Source of the DNA: Catonella massiliensis
Lineage (GTDB): Bacteria > Bacillota > Clostridia > Lachnospirales > Lachnospiraceae
Reading direction: 5' to 3'
Assembly: GCF_016651435.1 (NCBI RefSeq)
Contig: NZ_JAEPRJ010000001.1
Coordinates: 2,418,001 to 2,482,000, forward strand
Length of the DNA: 64,000 nucleotides
A model generated the notes under the pieces. It made no database searches, was not told where the DNA came from, and saw only the letters and a program-made list of their open reading frames with translations. This document shows, piece after piece, positions 41,314 through 50,406 of the stretch. The position numbers and the translations under genes were made by a program. Each line of letters opens with the position of its first letter. The stretch's first letter is position 1.

Positions 41314-41439
41314 ATGGATAAATGGGTGGTAACGGTAAATATAGAACAAATTATTGCAACGTCATTGTTACATTACGAGAGAATCATTCCGTCAAGTTGC
41401 CTTGCAGTCGTAGGCGCATTACTTGGCAAAAGGAGATAG
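41314..41439 (+). CDS. Possible 41-aa leader or bacteriocin-like peptide
   Basis: The frame from ATG 41314 encodes MDKWVVTVNIEQIIATSLLH and ends with IPSSCLAVVGALLGKRR; its TAG is 3 bp before the ABC ATPase start codon. No good ribosome binding site precedes it, and the predicted transcript would start only about 8 bases upstream. It could be a leader peptide, a small bacteriocin or chance. Low confidence. Confidence 0.3.
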   Translation: MDKWVVTVNIEQIIATSLLHYERIIPSSCLAVVGALLGKRR

Positions 41440-41442
41440 TTT

Positions 41443-42402
41443 ATGAAAGAAATTTTGACAGCGAAAAACCTCACCAAAGAATACTTTATATCGGCTGGGA
41501 AAGAGCCTGTACAAGTGATAAAGGGGATAAATCTAAGTATAAAAGAAGGTGAAAAGGTAGGTTATGCAGGGCTTAATGGAGCAGGAAAATCTACTACAAT
41601 TAAAATGCTTACGGGACTTATAAAGCCAACAGGCGGTGAGCTTGATGTACTGGGATTTAAGCCGTTTAGTCTTAGAAAAAAGTATGTTGAATATATAGGC
41701 GTAATCTTCGGACAGAGAAACCAGCTATTCTGGGATCTGAAAGTTGAAGATTCTTTTCAATTTAATAAAAGCCTATATAAGCTTTCAGATAAGGAATACA
41801 AGGACAAGCTGGATTTCTTGAATGAATATACAGACCTCGATAACCTTATGCAAAAAAGAGTGTTACAGCTTTCCCTAGGCCAGAAGATGAAATGTAATAT
41901 AGCTCTATCTCTTTTACATTCTCCCAAAATATTATTTTTGGACGAGGCGACTATTGGCTTAGACATTATAGTTAAAAATGAAATTAAAAAACTCTTAAAC
42001 GAGGTAAACAGGCAGTTTAATACTACTTTGCTTTTTACTTCGCATGACATGAAGGACATCGAAGATGTTTGCGAAAGAATTATCATACTTGAAAAAGGGA
42101 AGATTCTTCATGACTTGCCTCTGAACGAATTTAAAAAGTTATATGGCGGCACGAAGAATGTGAAGATTTCACTTACGGAAAGAGCCGATATAGACAAGCT
42201 TGTTTTTTGGTGTGAAGATAAATGGAAAAATGATTTTATGGACTTTAATAGAGAAGAAAACACCATAAAATTTTCGTTTAATGAAACAAAAATTAATTTC
42301 TTTGATATTATGAACATGCTGAAAAACGAGGGAATCAGACCTTCAGATATAGAGATAAATAGTGATAGTCTGGAGGATATAATAAGGGGAATATATCAAT
42401 GA
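41443..42402 (+). CDS. ABC-2 transporter ATP-binding protein
   Basis: 319 aa. Walker A GLNGAGKSTTIKMLTG at about 43-58, Q-loop GVIFGQRNQLFWDLK (the QRNQLFWDL variant typical of this subfamily), signature LSLGQKMKCNIALSLL, Walker B ILFLDEATIGLDI. The 80-residue C-terminal extension matches NatA/DUF990-linked ATPases. It overlaps the first permease by four bases. The operon promoter carries the same palindrome as the peptide cluster, so this exporter is a candidate for immunity or product efflux. Confidence 0.87.
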   Translation: MKEILTAKNLTKEYFISAGKEPVQVIKGINLSIKEGEKVGYAGLNGAGKSTTIKMLTGLIKPTGGELDVLGFKPFSLRKKYVEYIGVIFGQRNQLFWDLKVEDSFQFNKSLYKLSDKEYKDKLDFLNEYTDLDNLMQKRVLQLSLGQKMKCNIALSLLHSPKILFLDEATIGLDIIVKNEIKKLLNEVNRQFNTTLLFTSHDMKDIEDVCERIIILEKGKILHDLPLNEFKKLYGGTKNVKISLTERADIDKLVFWCEDKWKNDFMDFNREENTIKFSFNETKINFFDIMNMLKNEGIRPSDIEINSDSLEDIIRGIYQ

Positions 42403-43190
42403 GTCTAACGCTGAATTTTAAAAAATACCTTTCGGTTATGGCAATATCCATAAAAGCAAGTTCTGCTTACAAAATTAAGCTGTTTTTCTATGCACTTACA
42501 GGAATAACCCAGTTTATAAGCTGCTATTATTTGTGGAGCACATTATATAGTGGCAAAGCTATGTATAATGGATTTACAGGAGAGGGCATACTTACTTATT
42601 TTGTCATATCATTCTTCATACAAAGCTTTATTCCAAGATGGATTACTATGGAAATAGGCTGGGGAGTAAAAAGAGGTGAAATAATTAATGTATTTCTAAG
42701 ACCAGTTGGGTTTAGAACATACTTTATTCTCTATGCTTTTGGAGATGTGGTATTAACATTTATTTTTATGGGGCTTCCTATAATCGTTTTTACGTGGTTT
42801 GGCACTTCGCTATTGCCTTGTGGAAATGTTATGCTTTTTGCATTTAGCCTGATTATAAGCTATGGCATAGCCTTTAACCTTTTTTATCTTGTAGGTCTAA
42901 TAAGCTTTATTAACACGAATATATGGGGCATATTCTTAACCTTTGACCTTGTAAATTTGTTTTTGTCAGGAGCCTTGCTTCCGATACGCTTTATGCCTGA
43001 GTGGTTGGTCTTACTTATAAGAGTACTTCCGTTCAGGTATGTAGTGGATTTCCCGATTTCAATCTGGATTACGGGAAAGGCAGATATGTATGAGTTGCTG
43101 ATACAGATTATATGGCTTGTTACACTTAGCATACTTACTAAGTGTATATATAGACAGGCTGTTTCAAAGCTGGATATTTTTGGAGGCTGA
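42399..43190 (+). CDS. ABC-2 transporter permease 1
   Basis: 263 aa with six hydrophobic segments. KYLSVMAISIKASSAYKIKL and the GWGVKRGEIINVFLRPVGFR cytoplasmic helix are typical of ABC-2/DUF990-type permeases, where RGEI..xLLRP follows the second helix. Translation is coupled to the ATPase (ATGA overlap). It forms a heterodimer with the next permease. Confidence 0.82.
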   Translation: MSLTLNFKKYLSVMAISIKASSAYKIKLFFYALTGITQFISCYYLWSTLYSGKAMYNGFTGEGILTYFVISFFIQSFIPRWITMEIGWGVKRGEIINVFLRPVGFRTYFILYAFGDVVLTFIFMGLPIIVFTWFGTSLLPCGNVMLFAFSLIISYGIAFNLFYLVGLISFINTNIWGIFLTFDLVNLFLSGALLPIRFMPEWLVLLIRVLPFRYVVDFPISIWITGKADMYELLIQIIWLVTLSILTKCIYRQAVSKLDIFGG

Positions 43191-43191
43191 G

Positions 43192-43956
43192 ATGGGAATT
43201 TATATAAAACTATTTTTTGCCAAGCTTTCTATGCTTAAAATGTACAAGAAAGATTTTTACTTGGGGCTTATTTCTTGCATTATTAAGGCTTTAATAAGCA
43301 TATTTTTAATTGATTTTATTTTGGATAATTTTGAAATTGTAGGTGGAATGGAAGGTGAAAAAGTAGCTTTTCTATACTTTTTTATTACTTTCATTCAGGC
43401 TGTATCGTCTATGGTTTTGCCTGGAATAATAAGCTTTACGGGAATTTATATTAGGGATGCAGAACTTGACATGGTACTTCTAAAACCCGTAAATAAGCTG
43501 GTCTATATAGTTTTTGAGAATATAGATATAAAGGAATTTCCAAATGTAATGGTGAATCTGGGGATTTTCATCTTGTCGATAATAAGGCTTAACTTACCTA
43601 TATCTGTCTCAATAATGCTATTTTTAGAGTCCTTTGCAGGAGTGCTTATTGTATTTTCACTCTGCCTTTTAATTAATATATTAGGCTTCAGGTACAAAGA
43701 AACTTTGATGCCTATCAAGTTCTTATTTGCACTGGTTGATATGTGTAAGTATCCTTTAAGCATTTATAATCCTGTGATAAAGATTCTGTTTATGACAGTT
43801 ATTCCAATAGGGTTAGTGAGTTATTGGGGAATAATACAGATGGAAAATATAGCCTGGATATTTATGTTGAGCGTAGTGATTTCAGCTATGCTTCTGCTTG
43901 TTTGTGTATATCTGTTTGAGAAGGCATTCAGGCTATATGAGAGCACCGGATCATAA
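43192..43956 (+). CDS. ABC-2 transporter permease 2 (DUF990-like)
   Basis: 254 aa from ATG 43192 with GGAGG 6 bp upstream, the site lying at the end of permease 1. A longer frame from 43117 overlaps permease 1 by 74 bases and is rejected. Six hydrophobic segments; GIYIRDAELDMVLLKPVNKL is the counterpart of the RGELDxLLLRP element of DUF990 proteins. Last gene of the three-gene operon. Confidence 0.8.
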   Translation: MGIYIKLFFAKLSMLKMYKKDFYLGLISCIIKALISIFLIDFILDNFEIVGGMEGEKVAFLYFFITFIQAVSSMVLPGIISFTGIYIRDAELDMVLLKPVNKLVYIVFENIDIKEFPNVMVNLGIFILSIIRLNLPISVSIMLFLESFAGVLIVFSLCLLINILGFRYKETLMPIKFLFALVDMCKYPLSIYNPVIKILFMTVIPIGLVSYWGIIQMENIAWIFMLSVVISAMLLLVCVYLFEKAFRLYESTGS

Positions 43957-44083
43957 TTTAGTTAATAATCTTGTAAAGCAAAGCACCATGACTAATATTC
44001 AACTGGCTCTTCAACCACCATTACTGCAAATAACGAAATCACATTGGCTGTTATTGTTTTCCTATCATATGCTCAGAATTATC

Positions 44084-44113
44084 TTGACATAAGGTCTGAT
44101 TTTAGCTTACAAT
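44084..44113 (+). promoter_or_regulatory. Promoter of the 98-aa membrane protein gene
   Basis: TTGACA (44084-44089) and TACAAT (44108-44113) with an 18-bp spacer. Confidence 0.65.
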
Positions 44114-44154
44114 ATCACTCAATCTAAATAATAATTTTACCTGATAGGAGGCTA

Positions 44155-44451
44155 ATGAAAACTATAATAGAAAGATTTAAAATATTTTTCCTCTCTATAT
44201 GGAAGGAATTAAAAGACCTGAAAACTCTTGTACTGTTTTTCGCTGTTGTACTCGTCATTTATTCCCCTGTTTGGGGTGGATACCTTATATATGCCATCTT
44301 CCACTATCCTTGGAGTTTAACAATGGCTACAGTCTGTCTTGCTTTTTGGGCAGGCCCTTTTACCCCCTTCTTTCCTATCTGCATTGCTGTTACGCTTGCA
44401 ATCAAAAGAGTTGTGAAAAGAATTCGTAGGATAAAACAGAATAAACGCTAA
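44155..44451 (+). CDS. Small membrane protein, 98 aa
   Basis: ATG after AGGAGG. Two hydrophobic helices: LKTLVLFFAVVLVIYSPVWG and a second after HYPWSLTMATVCLAFWAGPF, followed by a basic tail KRVVKRIRRIKQNKR. No family recognised. The strongly basic C-terminus suggests the tail faces the cytoplasm. It has its own promoter and terminator. Because it sits directly behind the ABC-2 operon it could be a small immunity-type protein, but nothing in the sequence shows that. Confidence 0.6.
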   Translation: MKTIIERFKIFFLSIWKELKDLKTLVLFFAVVLVIYSPVWGGYLIYAIFHYPWSLTMATVCLAFWAGPFTPFFPICIAVTLAIKRVVKRIRRIKQNKR

Positions 44452-44473
44452 AAGCAGTGGACTTATCTTAACT

Positions 44474-44504
44474 AAACCCCTCGCTACCTGCGAGGGGTTT
44501 GTTA
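44474..44504 (+). terminator. Terminator of the 98-aa membrane protein gene
   Basis: AAACCCCTCG pairs perfectly with CGAGGGGTTT around CTACCTG, followed by GTT. Confidence 0.8.
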
Positions 44505-44524
44505 CTGTCTTAAGTATTTATATA

Positions 44525-44640
44525 CTATCTTCTTTTCTTAAATGCATAGCCTAAGCCTATAAGTCCAAGGCCTAATACTACAAGGTATTCGCTGCTTGTA
44601 CCGCCTGTTTTAGGAAGCTTTTCAACCCTAATATGCACAT
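44525..44640 (-). pseudogene. Orphan LPXTG cell-wall sorting signal
   Basis: The minus-strand frame gives VHIRVEKLPKTGGTSSEYL, then VVLGLGLIGLGYAFKKRR and stop: an intact LPKTG motif, hydrophobic helix and basic tail for a sortase. It lies 52 bp beyond the stop of the GH85 gene in a different frame, and no start or upstream domain is attached. It is the 3' remnant of a surface-protein gene, or the GH85 protein lost its anchor by a frameshift upstream. Confidence 0.7.
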
Positions 44641-44691
44641 CCCGCGTATAAATTCTAAACCGTCATGTTAATGCTTCGTTTGGTTTACAGG

Positions 44692-47600
44692 TTATTTCAC
44701 CTTGATTTTAAGTTTTGCAAGCTGCTTAGCACTAAGCTTCTTGCCATTTACTAAGACTTCAAGTTTGATTTTACCGTTTTTAAGCTTTGCCGCCTTAAAT
44801 GCAGCCTTGGTCTTAACCAGCTTGTTAAGTGCCTTGATGTTCTTAGCATTTAAGAATACACTAAATTCCTTACCTCTGATTTCAAATGAGCTTACCTTCT
44901 TTAATTCAAGCTCAGAAAAAGCCTTAGAGGTAATTACCGCACTTATCTTTGTCTTATTCTGTGGGAGAATTACGCTCTTATACTGAGACTTAGCAAGCCC
45001 TTTAAGAGTACCTCCACCTATTATCTTCTTTGCAGAAGGAAGTGTAAGAATCTGCTTATCTGTGGCACTTCCCTTAGGTATCTCAGCCTCTGTGACTTCT
45101 GTTACAATAGAAGGTCCAACCTCATACTTTATCTCTTCTACCGGCTCCTTAGGTATAACAGGAGCTACAGGTATAACAGGAATACCTGAATTAGAGGTAT
45201 CAGGCACTGCTGGCTTTGGCTCCGGCTTTGGCTCCGGCTTTGGCTCTGGAGCCTTTGCCTCTTCATATTCAACCACAAACTCTGCAAGCTTGTACCAGTT
45301 GCTTCTTTCCTTAGTTATCTTAATCTGTACCTCTGTGGTTACAGGCTCTTTACCCGCCTCTACTTCTACAACAGTCTTGTCAGTTCCTTCAATCTCGCCT
45401 ATCTTTGTCCAGTTTTCTCCGTCTTTTACTTCAATATCAGCCTTACCTATGAAATCGTCTTCCACATCCTCAGGATAAACTATCGTCACTTTCTTTACCT
45501 TTACAGGCTTAGTGTAAGTAAGCTTTATCCAGCTTCCCACCTGCTGTGCTGATGAAAACCAAGCAAAGGTATCCTCTTTTCCATCAACGATGTTTCCTAT
45601 CTTAAAAGGTCTATAAGTTGATTTGTTGGCAGAAGGTTCGGCTAACAATGGCACATTAAGAAGTCCGTCAAGTGCATTTACTGCCTCTTTTAACTGCTTT
45701 AGCTTTGCTTTAGCCTCCTCAACATCTATTTCACTTTCAGTTAAAACTGCTTCTGCTGCCTCAAGTGCCTTATCAAAGGCTTCCTTCTTATCTTCGGTTG
45801 CATATCTGTATTCAGACTTTTCTTTAAGTCCTCTTGCAGATGAGATTTCATCCCATAGCTCGCCAATTTCCTTAGGGTCTTCATCGTTAGGGATAACCAT
45901 TATCTTAAATGTAGCTTCCTTGGTAAGACCGCTTACCTTTACTTCCTTTTCGCCAATTGCTGATGTATCAGGTTCTTCAACACTAAATCTCTCGTCTGCA
46001 AGAGATATTGTTGTTTCGTCTCCCCAGTATGAATATTTCACTTTTACTTCATAGTCAGCCTTATTAAGCTTTGCAAGTCTTTTTACGGTATTACCTGCTT
46101 TAGGAACAACCCTAAGTCCAAGTGCCGCTAAGTCAATCCTTATCTCTGTCGTACCCTCTTCATTTACATAGGCGCTTCCCTTCTTAGGTATAATCTGACT
46201 GCCCCAAGATGATGAATTGCTTATCTCATAGTCATACTTCTTTCCCTTTTCAAGAGTGTAGCTATATGTCTGGTTTTCTTTCGAAGAAGGTGCTAATACA
46301 GTGCCTTTCTCATCCTTAAGCACGAAGTTGATATATGCATATTCATCCATTATCAGCTTAAAGTTATAATTTACGACTTTCTCGTTCTTATGAAGCTTCG
46401 CATAGATGTCCTTTAATTCCTTTACAAGGCTTGTTACCTTCTCTTCATTTCTCTTTAATGTATTGATAACAAGTTCGCTCTGGGTGAGCTTGTCCTTAAG
46501 TTCATCCAGGATATTGTCAAGGTCTTCGTTGTCGTACAAGATTCTTGCATTAGCTCTGTTGTAAGCAATCTTAGAATATTCAGCTTTAAGCTTTATAAGC
46601 TCTTCCTTGTAAGACTCATCATATTTTATCTTAACTTCGCTTACATTGCCTCTATAGTCCTTAAGCTCAAGGCTTATCTCTCCCTTGCTTGCAGGAAGTG
46701 TGAGAGGGCTGTGGTAGTTAGGAGTGACACCTCTCTTGTATGTGCCGATTTCTTTAGCCACTTCCTCTCCGTCCTGCTTGAAGCTAATCTTTACTTCATA
46801 CCAGTCTCTTGTAAGAGGGGAGCGGAGTGAAACCTTGTTTGCCCCTGCCCAAAGCACATCATCCTCAGTCATAGGCTTAGCAAAGCCATCATGAAGCCTT
46901 CCCCTGTAGCTTATACCATATTCACTGTTTAGTGGTCTGATAGTAAGGTCATAAGCGTATCCGTCTGTTACTCCCGGAACAGATACAACTCCGTCCTCAG
47001 CTTCAGTTTCTGCTTTGTATTCTACAGCTGTCTCATCATCTGTGTACTCTTTGATAGGGTTTACAACAGCCTCATACTTACTTGCGGAATCACCCTTCTT
47101 GAAGCTAAATGATATCTTCTCTGCTTCGGCCGACTCAGCAGGCAGTCTTACTTCATTGCCGTTTATCTGCACATCTGGTGTGATTTCAGATACCTTGATG
47201 TCTGTAGGAAGCTTTGAGAAATCTACAGTCTTCGTGGCAGCCGCACTTTCTTTACCGTCTTTTCCTACTTTGACAAGGCTGAATGTAATTGTCTTGCCCT
47301 TATCAAAGAAATAATCCTTTACATAAAGCTTCTCGTCATATATTCCACCAAGGAAATGCTTCTTTCCTTCGCTTTCAGCATAAACACGGTATTTATCTAC
47401 ATTGTCATAGCTGTCTATTTTCCATGAAAATACCATCTGTTTATCATCATATATGCGATCTATCTTGAAGTTTTCCGGTGCAGAAATATTATCATCGGTA
47501 TCAGAAACCGAAATTCTACCTATATTCATCTGATAGTTCTCTGAAGCACCGTCAAATACAAGGCAGATAGCAGCTATCTTTCTGCCCTTGTATGCAGCAA

Positions 47601-49401
47601 GGTCTACCTCAGCACTCTTATACTCATCGCTCTTTGCCTCTGTTCCTGCTACTTCAACTTCAGTTATTTTAGCAGGCTCATCCTCAAATATAAGACCAAG
47701 CTTCATCTTTGCCTCATCAGAGGAGGTCTTTCTGTATACAAGTCTTGCCTTGGTTGTATCTGTTACATCAAGAGCAGTCTTGTAAAGCCTTAGAGTATTC
47801 TTTGCTGCAAGAGGTCCGTATACAACAAGAGAGCTTCCGCCATTGTAAGCGCCAATCTGGGTAAAAGGTAACTCTCTCTTATGACCGCTTGTGTCATTTC
47901 TTACTTCTTTTTCACCAAAATCAAAGTCAGCCTTTAACTTGCTTCCCTCTGATTCAAACCACCACTGCCAGCTAGGCAGGATGTCCTGATCATTAAGGTT
48001 GGTCCAAGCCTCATCGTTTACAGCCTTGCCACCAACAAAGTACTGCATACCCTTACCGATGTTGAATTCGGTGTAGAATTTATTTCCTCTTACTACTGAA
48101 CTCTCAGCCTTAAAGTCAGCTACTCCAGGCCAATAAGAGGCATCATTTACATCTACATCTTCTCTCTTGTAGCCCTTGTGGCTGCCTGTATCCTTAGGAT
48201 CACAGGTAACTCCTGAGAAATACATACGCTCTCTCTCGGCTACCATCCACTGATATTCAGGCCTCTGGTGTACAGGTAGAGAGTTCTTTAAGCCAAGCCT
48301 CTCCTCAAGTCCGTCTATTCCTCTCTGATACATATCACTAGGTGTAAAGAGGGCTATACTGCAGAGCGGATTCTTGTCTGTTTCAGATGTATAGGAGTTC
48401 TTAACAAGATTGTTGTTCGCTACAAATCTTCCCTGATTAGCCTCTATACCGAGGAATACTGCCTTGTATGGATCTACTCCTATCTCCTTTGCGTGTTCTA
48501 CAAAGCTGTTTACTCCTCTCCAGCCGTAGTTTACAAAAACGGAGTCATGTATCTTTTTATACTCATCATTTTTAAGCCACTGTGACTTGGCTGCCCCAAA
48601 GCTTGAGTCCGTGTTATAAAACTGGGTATATAGGCCCTGCTCTGAGAGATATGCCATAAACTCTTTGAAGCGTTCATCAGATCTCTCTTCGTTGTTAAGG
48701 AAATATCCATCTATTCCATACTCATCTGCAAGTGCAACAAGCTTCTTTGCCACCTTAAATTTCCCGTCTGTATCTCTTACAAACATCTCATTGATTGTCT
48801 GTCCCGGTCGGAAATGCGGGTCGAAGTATACGCAGGCTATAGCCTTTACTCCGTTTTTATGCGCCGCATTGATATATGCCTGATTTGGGATGTTGACTAT
48901 ACCAAACTCAAAGCCTCTTGCCCTCCAGTCACTGGTTACAGGGTTGTAGAGAACATCAGGTACGCCTATGGTAGCCGCACCATGCCAAGGGCAGAAATAA
49001 TCAGTGTACTGCCAGAAATTAAAAGCCACATTGCCATAGGAATTATTCGCTATGGTACTGTTAAAAAATGAGTTGCCATAGTCACCCTGCATAAGCATGA
49101 CTTCTGTCTTGTCATTAAGCCCCGGATTGGCCTGTGTTGCACTAAAAGCCTCATTCCTCTTCTGCAGTGGAACTCTTGCCCTCATAAGGTCTGAGTAAGG
49201 ATCTGTCTCCTTATCCCAAGCTTCGATATTTCTAACAGTATAACCGCTAAAATGTGGTTGAGCTGACTTGATTTTTGCCTCGCCTATATCCGGCCAGGTG
49301 TCAGCGTAAGCCACATCCCCCATTGATACACCCGCAAAAGCGGATACCGCCATACTCATGATACAAATCTTAGCAATCTGTATCTTCTTTAGTTTCCTCA
49401 T
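44692..49401 (-). CDS. GH85 endo-beta-N-acetylglucosaminidase, secreted, multidomain
   Basis: 1569 aa. Signal peptide about residues 1-33 (AYA-DTWP). The GH85 barrel follows, with HFSGYTVRNIEAWDKETDPY, GDYGNSFFNS and the catalytic strand DGYFLNNEE (N236, E238) where N-x-E is the GH85 signature. EndoD-like beta domains follow. Then come a FIVAR-like helical repeat near residues 1220-1290, an F5/8-type carbohydrate-binding domain (LAEPSANKSTYRPFKIGNI, EDTFAWFSSAQQVGSWIKLT), a PEPKPEPKPEPKP linker and a lysine-rich tail. It cleaves the chitobiose core of N-glycans, releasing host glycans. It has no LPXTG of its own. Confidence 0.9.
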   Translation of the reverse strand: MRKLKKIQIAKICIMSMAVSAFAGVSMGDVAYADTWPDIGEAKIKSAQPHFSGYTVRNIEAWDKETDPYSDLMRARVPLQKRNEAFSATQANPGLNDKTEVMLMQGDYGNSFFNSTIANNSYGNVAFNFWQYTDYFCPWHGAATIGVPDVLYNPVTSDWRARGFEFGIVNIPNQAYINAAHKNGVKAIACVYFDPHFRPGQTINEMFVRDTDGKFKVAKKLVALADEYGIDGYFLNNEERSDERFKEFMAYLSEQGLYTQFYNTDSSFGAAKSQWLKNDEYKKIHDSVFVNYGWRGVNSFVEHAKEIGVDPYKAVFLGIEANQGRFVANNNLVKNSYTSETDKNPLCSIALFTPSDMYQRGIDGLEERLGLKNSLPVHQRPEYQWMVAERERMYFSGVTCDPKDTGSHKGYKREDVDVNDASYWPGVADFKAESSVVRGNKFYTEFNIGKGMQYFVGGKAVNDEAWTNLNDQDILPSWQWWFESEGSKLKADFDFGEKEVRNDTSGHKRELPFTQIGAYNGGSSLVVYGPLAAKNTLRLYKTALDVTDTTKARLVYRKTSSDEAKMKLGLIFEDEPAKITEVEVAGTEAKSDEYKSAEVDLAAYKGRKIAAICLVFDGASENYQMNIGRISVSDTDDNISAPENFKIDRIYDDKQMVFSWKIDSYDNVDKYRVYAESEGKKHFLGGIYDEKLYVKDYFFDKGKTITFSLVKVGKDGKESAAATKTVDFSKLPTDIKVSEITPDVQINGNEVRLPAESAEAEKISFSFKKGDSASKYEAVVNPIKEYTDDETAVEYKAETEAEDGVVSVPGVTDGYAYDLTIRPLNSEYGISYRGRLHDGFAKPMTEDDVLWAGANKVSLRSPLTRDWYEVKISFKQDGEEVAKEIGTYKRGVTPNYHSPLTLPASKGEISLELKDYRGNVSEVKIKYDESYKEELIKLKAEYSKIAYNRANARILYDNEDLDNILDELKDKLTQSELVINTLKRNEEKVTSLVKELKDIYAKLHKNEKVVNYNFKLIMDEYAYINFVLKDEKGTVLAPSSKENQTYSYTLEKGKKYDYEISNSSSWGSQIIPKKGSAYVNEEGTTEIRIDLAALGLRVVPKAGNTVKRLAKLNKADYEVKVKYSYWGDETTISLADERFSVEEPDTSAIGEKEVKVSGLTKEATFKIMVIPNDEDPKEIGELWDEISSARGLKEKSEYRYATEDKKEAFDKALEAAEAVLTESEIDVEEAKAKLKQLKEAVNALDGLLNVPLLAEPSANKSTYRPFKIGNIVDGKEDTFAWFSSAQQVGSWIKLTYTKPVKVKKVTIVYPEDVEDDFIGKADIEVKDGENWTKIGEIEGTDKTVVEVEAGKEPVTTEVQIKITKERSNWYKLAEFVVEYEEAKAPEPKPEPKPEPKPAVPDTSNSGIPVIPVAPVIPKEPVEEIKYEVGPSIVTEVTEAEIPKGSATDKQILTLPSAKKIIGGGTLKGLAKSQYKSVILPQNKTKISAVITSKAFSELELKKVSSFEIRGKEFSVFLNAKNIKALNKLVKTKAAFKAAKLKNGKIKLEVLVNGKKLSAKQLAKLKIKVK

Positions 49402-49564
49402 AATGCCTCCTTTTATTGAATATGTTGATTAATAAAAATACCCCAAACTTAAATATACCTCATTGCATAAACTATTTCAATCATGTTTAGCATTATAAAG
49501 ATAATTTTGTTGATTTTAGCGAATTTTACCTTAGATTTTTGTGCTATTTAAACAATGGCGACAT

Positions 49565-49598
49565 GTAAAAAAGAAGCCCCTGGAAGGGACTTCTTTTT
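49565..49598 (-). terminator. Terminator of the BIG2 protein gene
   Basis: AAGAAGTCCC and GGGGCTTCTT pair around TTCCA on the minus strand, followed by six T. Confidence 0.8.
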
Positions 49599-49600
49599 GC

Positions 49601-50242
49601 TTATTCACTCTTTTCAGTAGCTTTGTCAGTAGCTTCTACTACATTGATAGTACAGATATCATATTTGCCATTAGCAATTTTTGAAATGATATGAGTCTTG
49701 CCTGTCTTTTTAGCAAGCACCTTACCGCTGGAGCTTACCGCAACGATATCAGGGTCAAGACTTGTGAATATTCCTGTTTCCGCTGTTGTATTTGGCTTAA
49801 GTATAGCCTGTAGCGTCTTTCTTTTGCCAACCTCAAGCGTAACCTCGCTCAAAGTGAGCCTTATACTTATAGCAGGGGGACCTACATATACATTACACTT
49901 AAATACAGTGTCTTCTTTCGCTGTCTTATCCTTAAGGGTAACAGTAACTGTGGCCTCACCCACTTTAAGTGCAGAAAGTTTACCTGACTTAGAAACACTC
50001 ACAATGCTGTCGTCACTTGACTTAAAATACGCCTTCTGATTCTCTGTCAAATTGTAGACTTTCAAATTGAACTGGCTCTCTGTTACAAGAGAAACCTCTG
50101 TAACATTAAGCTTCGGTTCTACAACGTTCTCCTTTGTCAGTACCTCCCCGGCATACAGTTTTATTCTGTCATTGCTAAGGGACAAAATCAAACATAGCAT
50201 AACCACGACTGACAGAGCGACTTTTTTAATAAGATTTTTCAT
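49601..50242 (-). CDS. Secreted protein with two BIG2 (Ig-like) domains
   Basis: 213 aa. A signal peptide at residues 1-30 (LIKKVALSVVVMLCLILSLS). Two bacterial Ig-like domains follow: about 45-115 with YFKSSDDSIVSVSKSGKLSA and GEATVTVTL, and about 125-205 with TLEVGKRKTLQAILKPNTTA and DIVAVSSSGKVLAKKTGKTH. No sorting signal or lipobox, so it is released or held by non-covalent contacts. It lies upstream of the GH85 gene on the same strand but is separated by a terminator. It probably mediates adhesion or acts as a structural module. Confidence 0.8.
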   Translation of the reverse strand: MKNLIKKVALSVVVMLCLILSLSNDRIKLYAGEVLTKENVVEPKLNVTEVSLVTESQFNLKVYNLTENQKAYFKSSDDSIVSVSKSGKLSALKVGEATVTVTLKDKTAKEDTVFKCNVYVGPPAISIRLTLSEVTLEVGKRKTLQAILKPNTTAETGIFTSLDPDIVAVSSSGKVLAKKTGKTHIISKIANGKYDICTINVVEATDKATEKSE

Positions 50243-50339
50243 CTTTAACCTCCGTCTGTCCTATGACATTAGCATAATACAATCAAATTTTGTCATAATC
50301 GTGTCATTTTATATATATTTTTGTAACCTTTGTTTAACT

Positions 50340-50368
50340 TGCAACTATGACTGAAAAGCACTATAATT
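50340..50368 (+). promoter_or_regulatory. Promoter of the RR-hflKC-HK operon
   Basis: TTGCAA (50340-50345) and TATAAT (50363-50368), 17-bp spacer, 38 bp before the start of the response regulator. Confidence 0.75.
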
Positions 50369-50406
50369 GAGGTTGTATTATAACGACCGGAAGGAGTGTA
50401 TAGACT

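Noticed and set aside
44692..49401. Open frames antisense to the glycosidase (for example 45062-45478) as genes
   Set aside because: They mirror the codon pattern of the long sense gene, are serine-rich low-complexity sequence, and lack ribosome binding sites.
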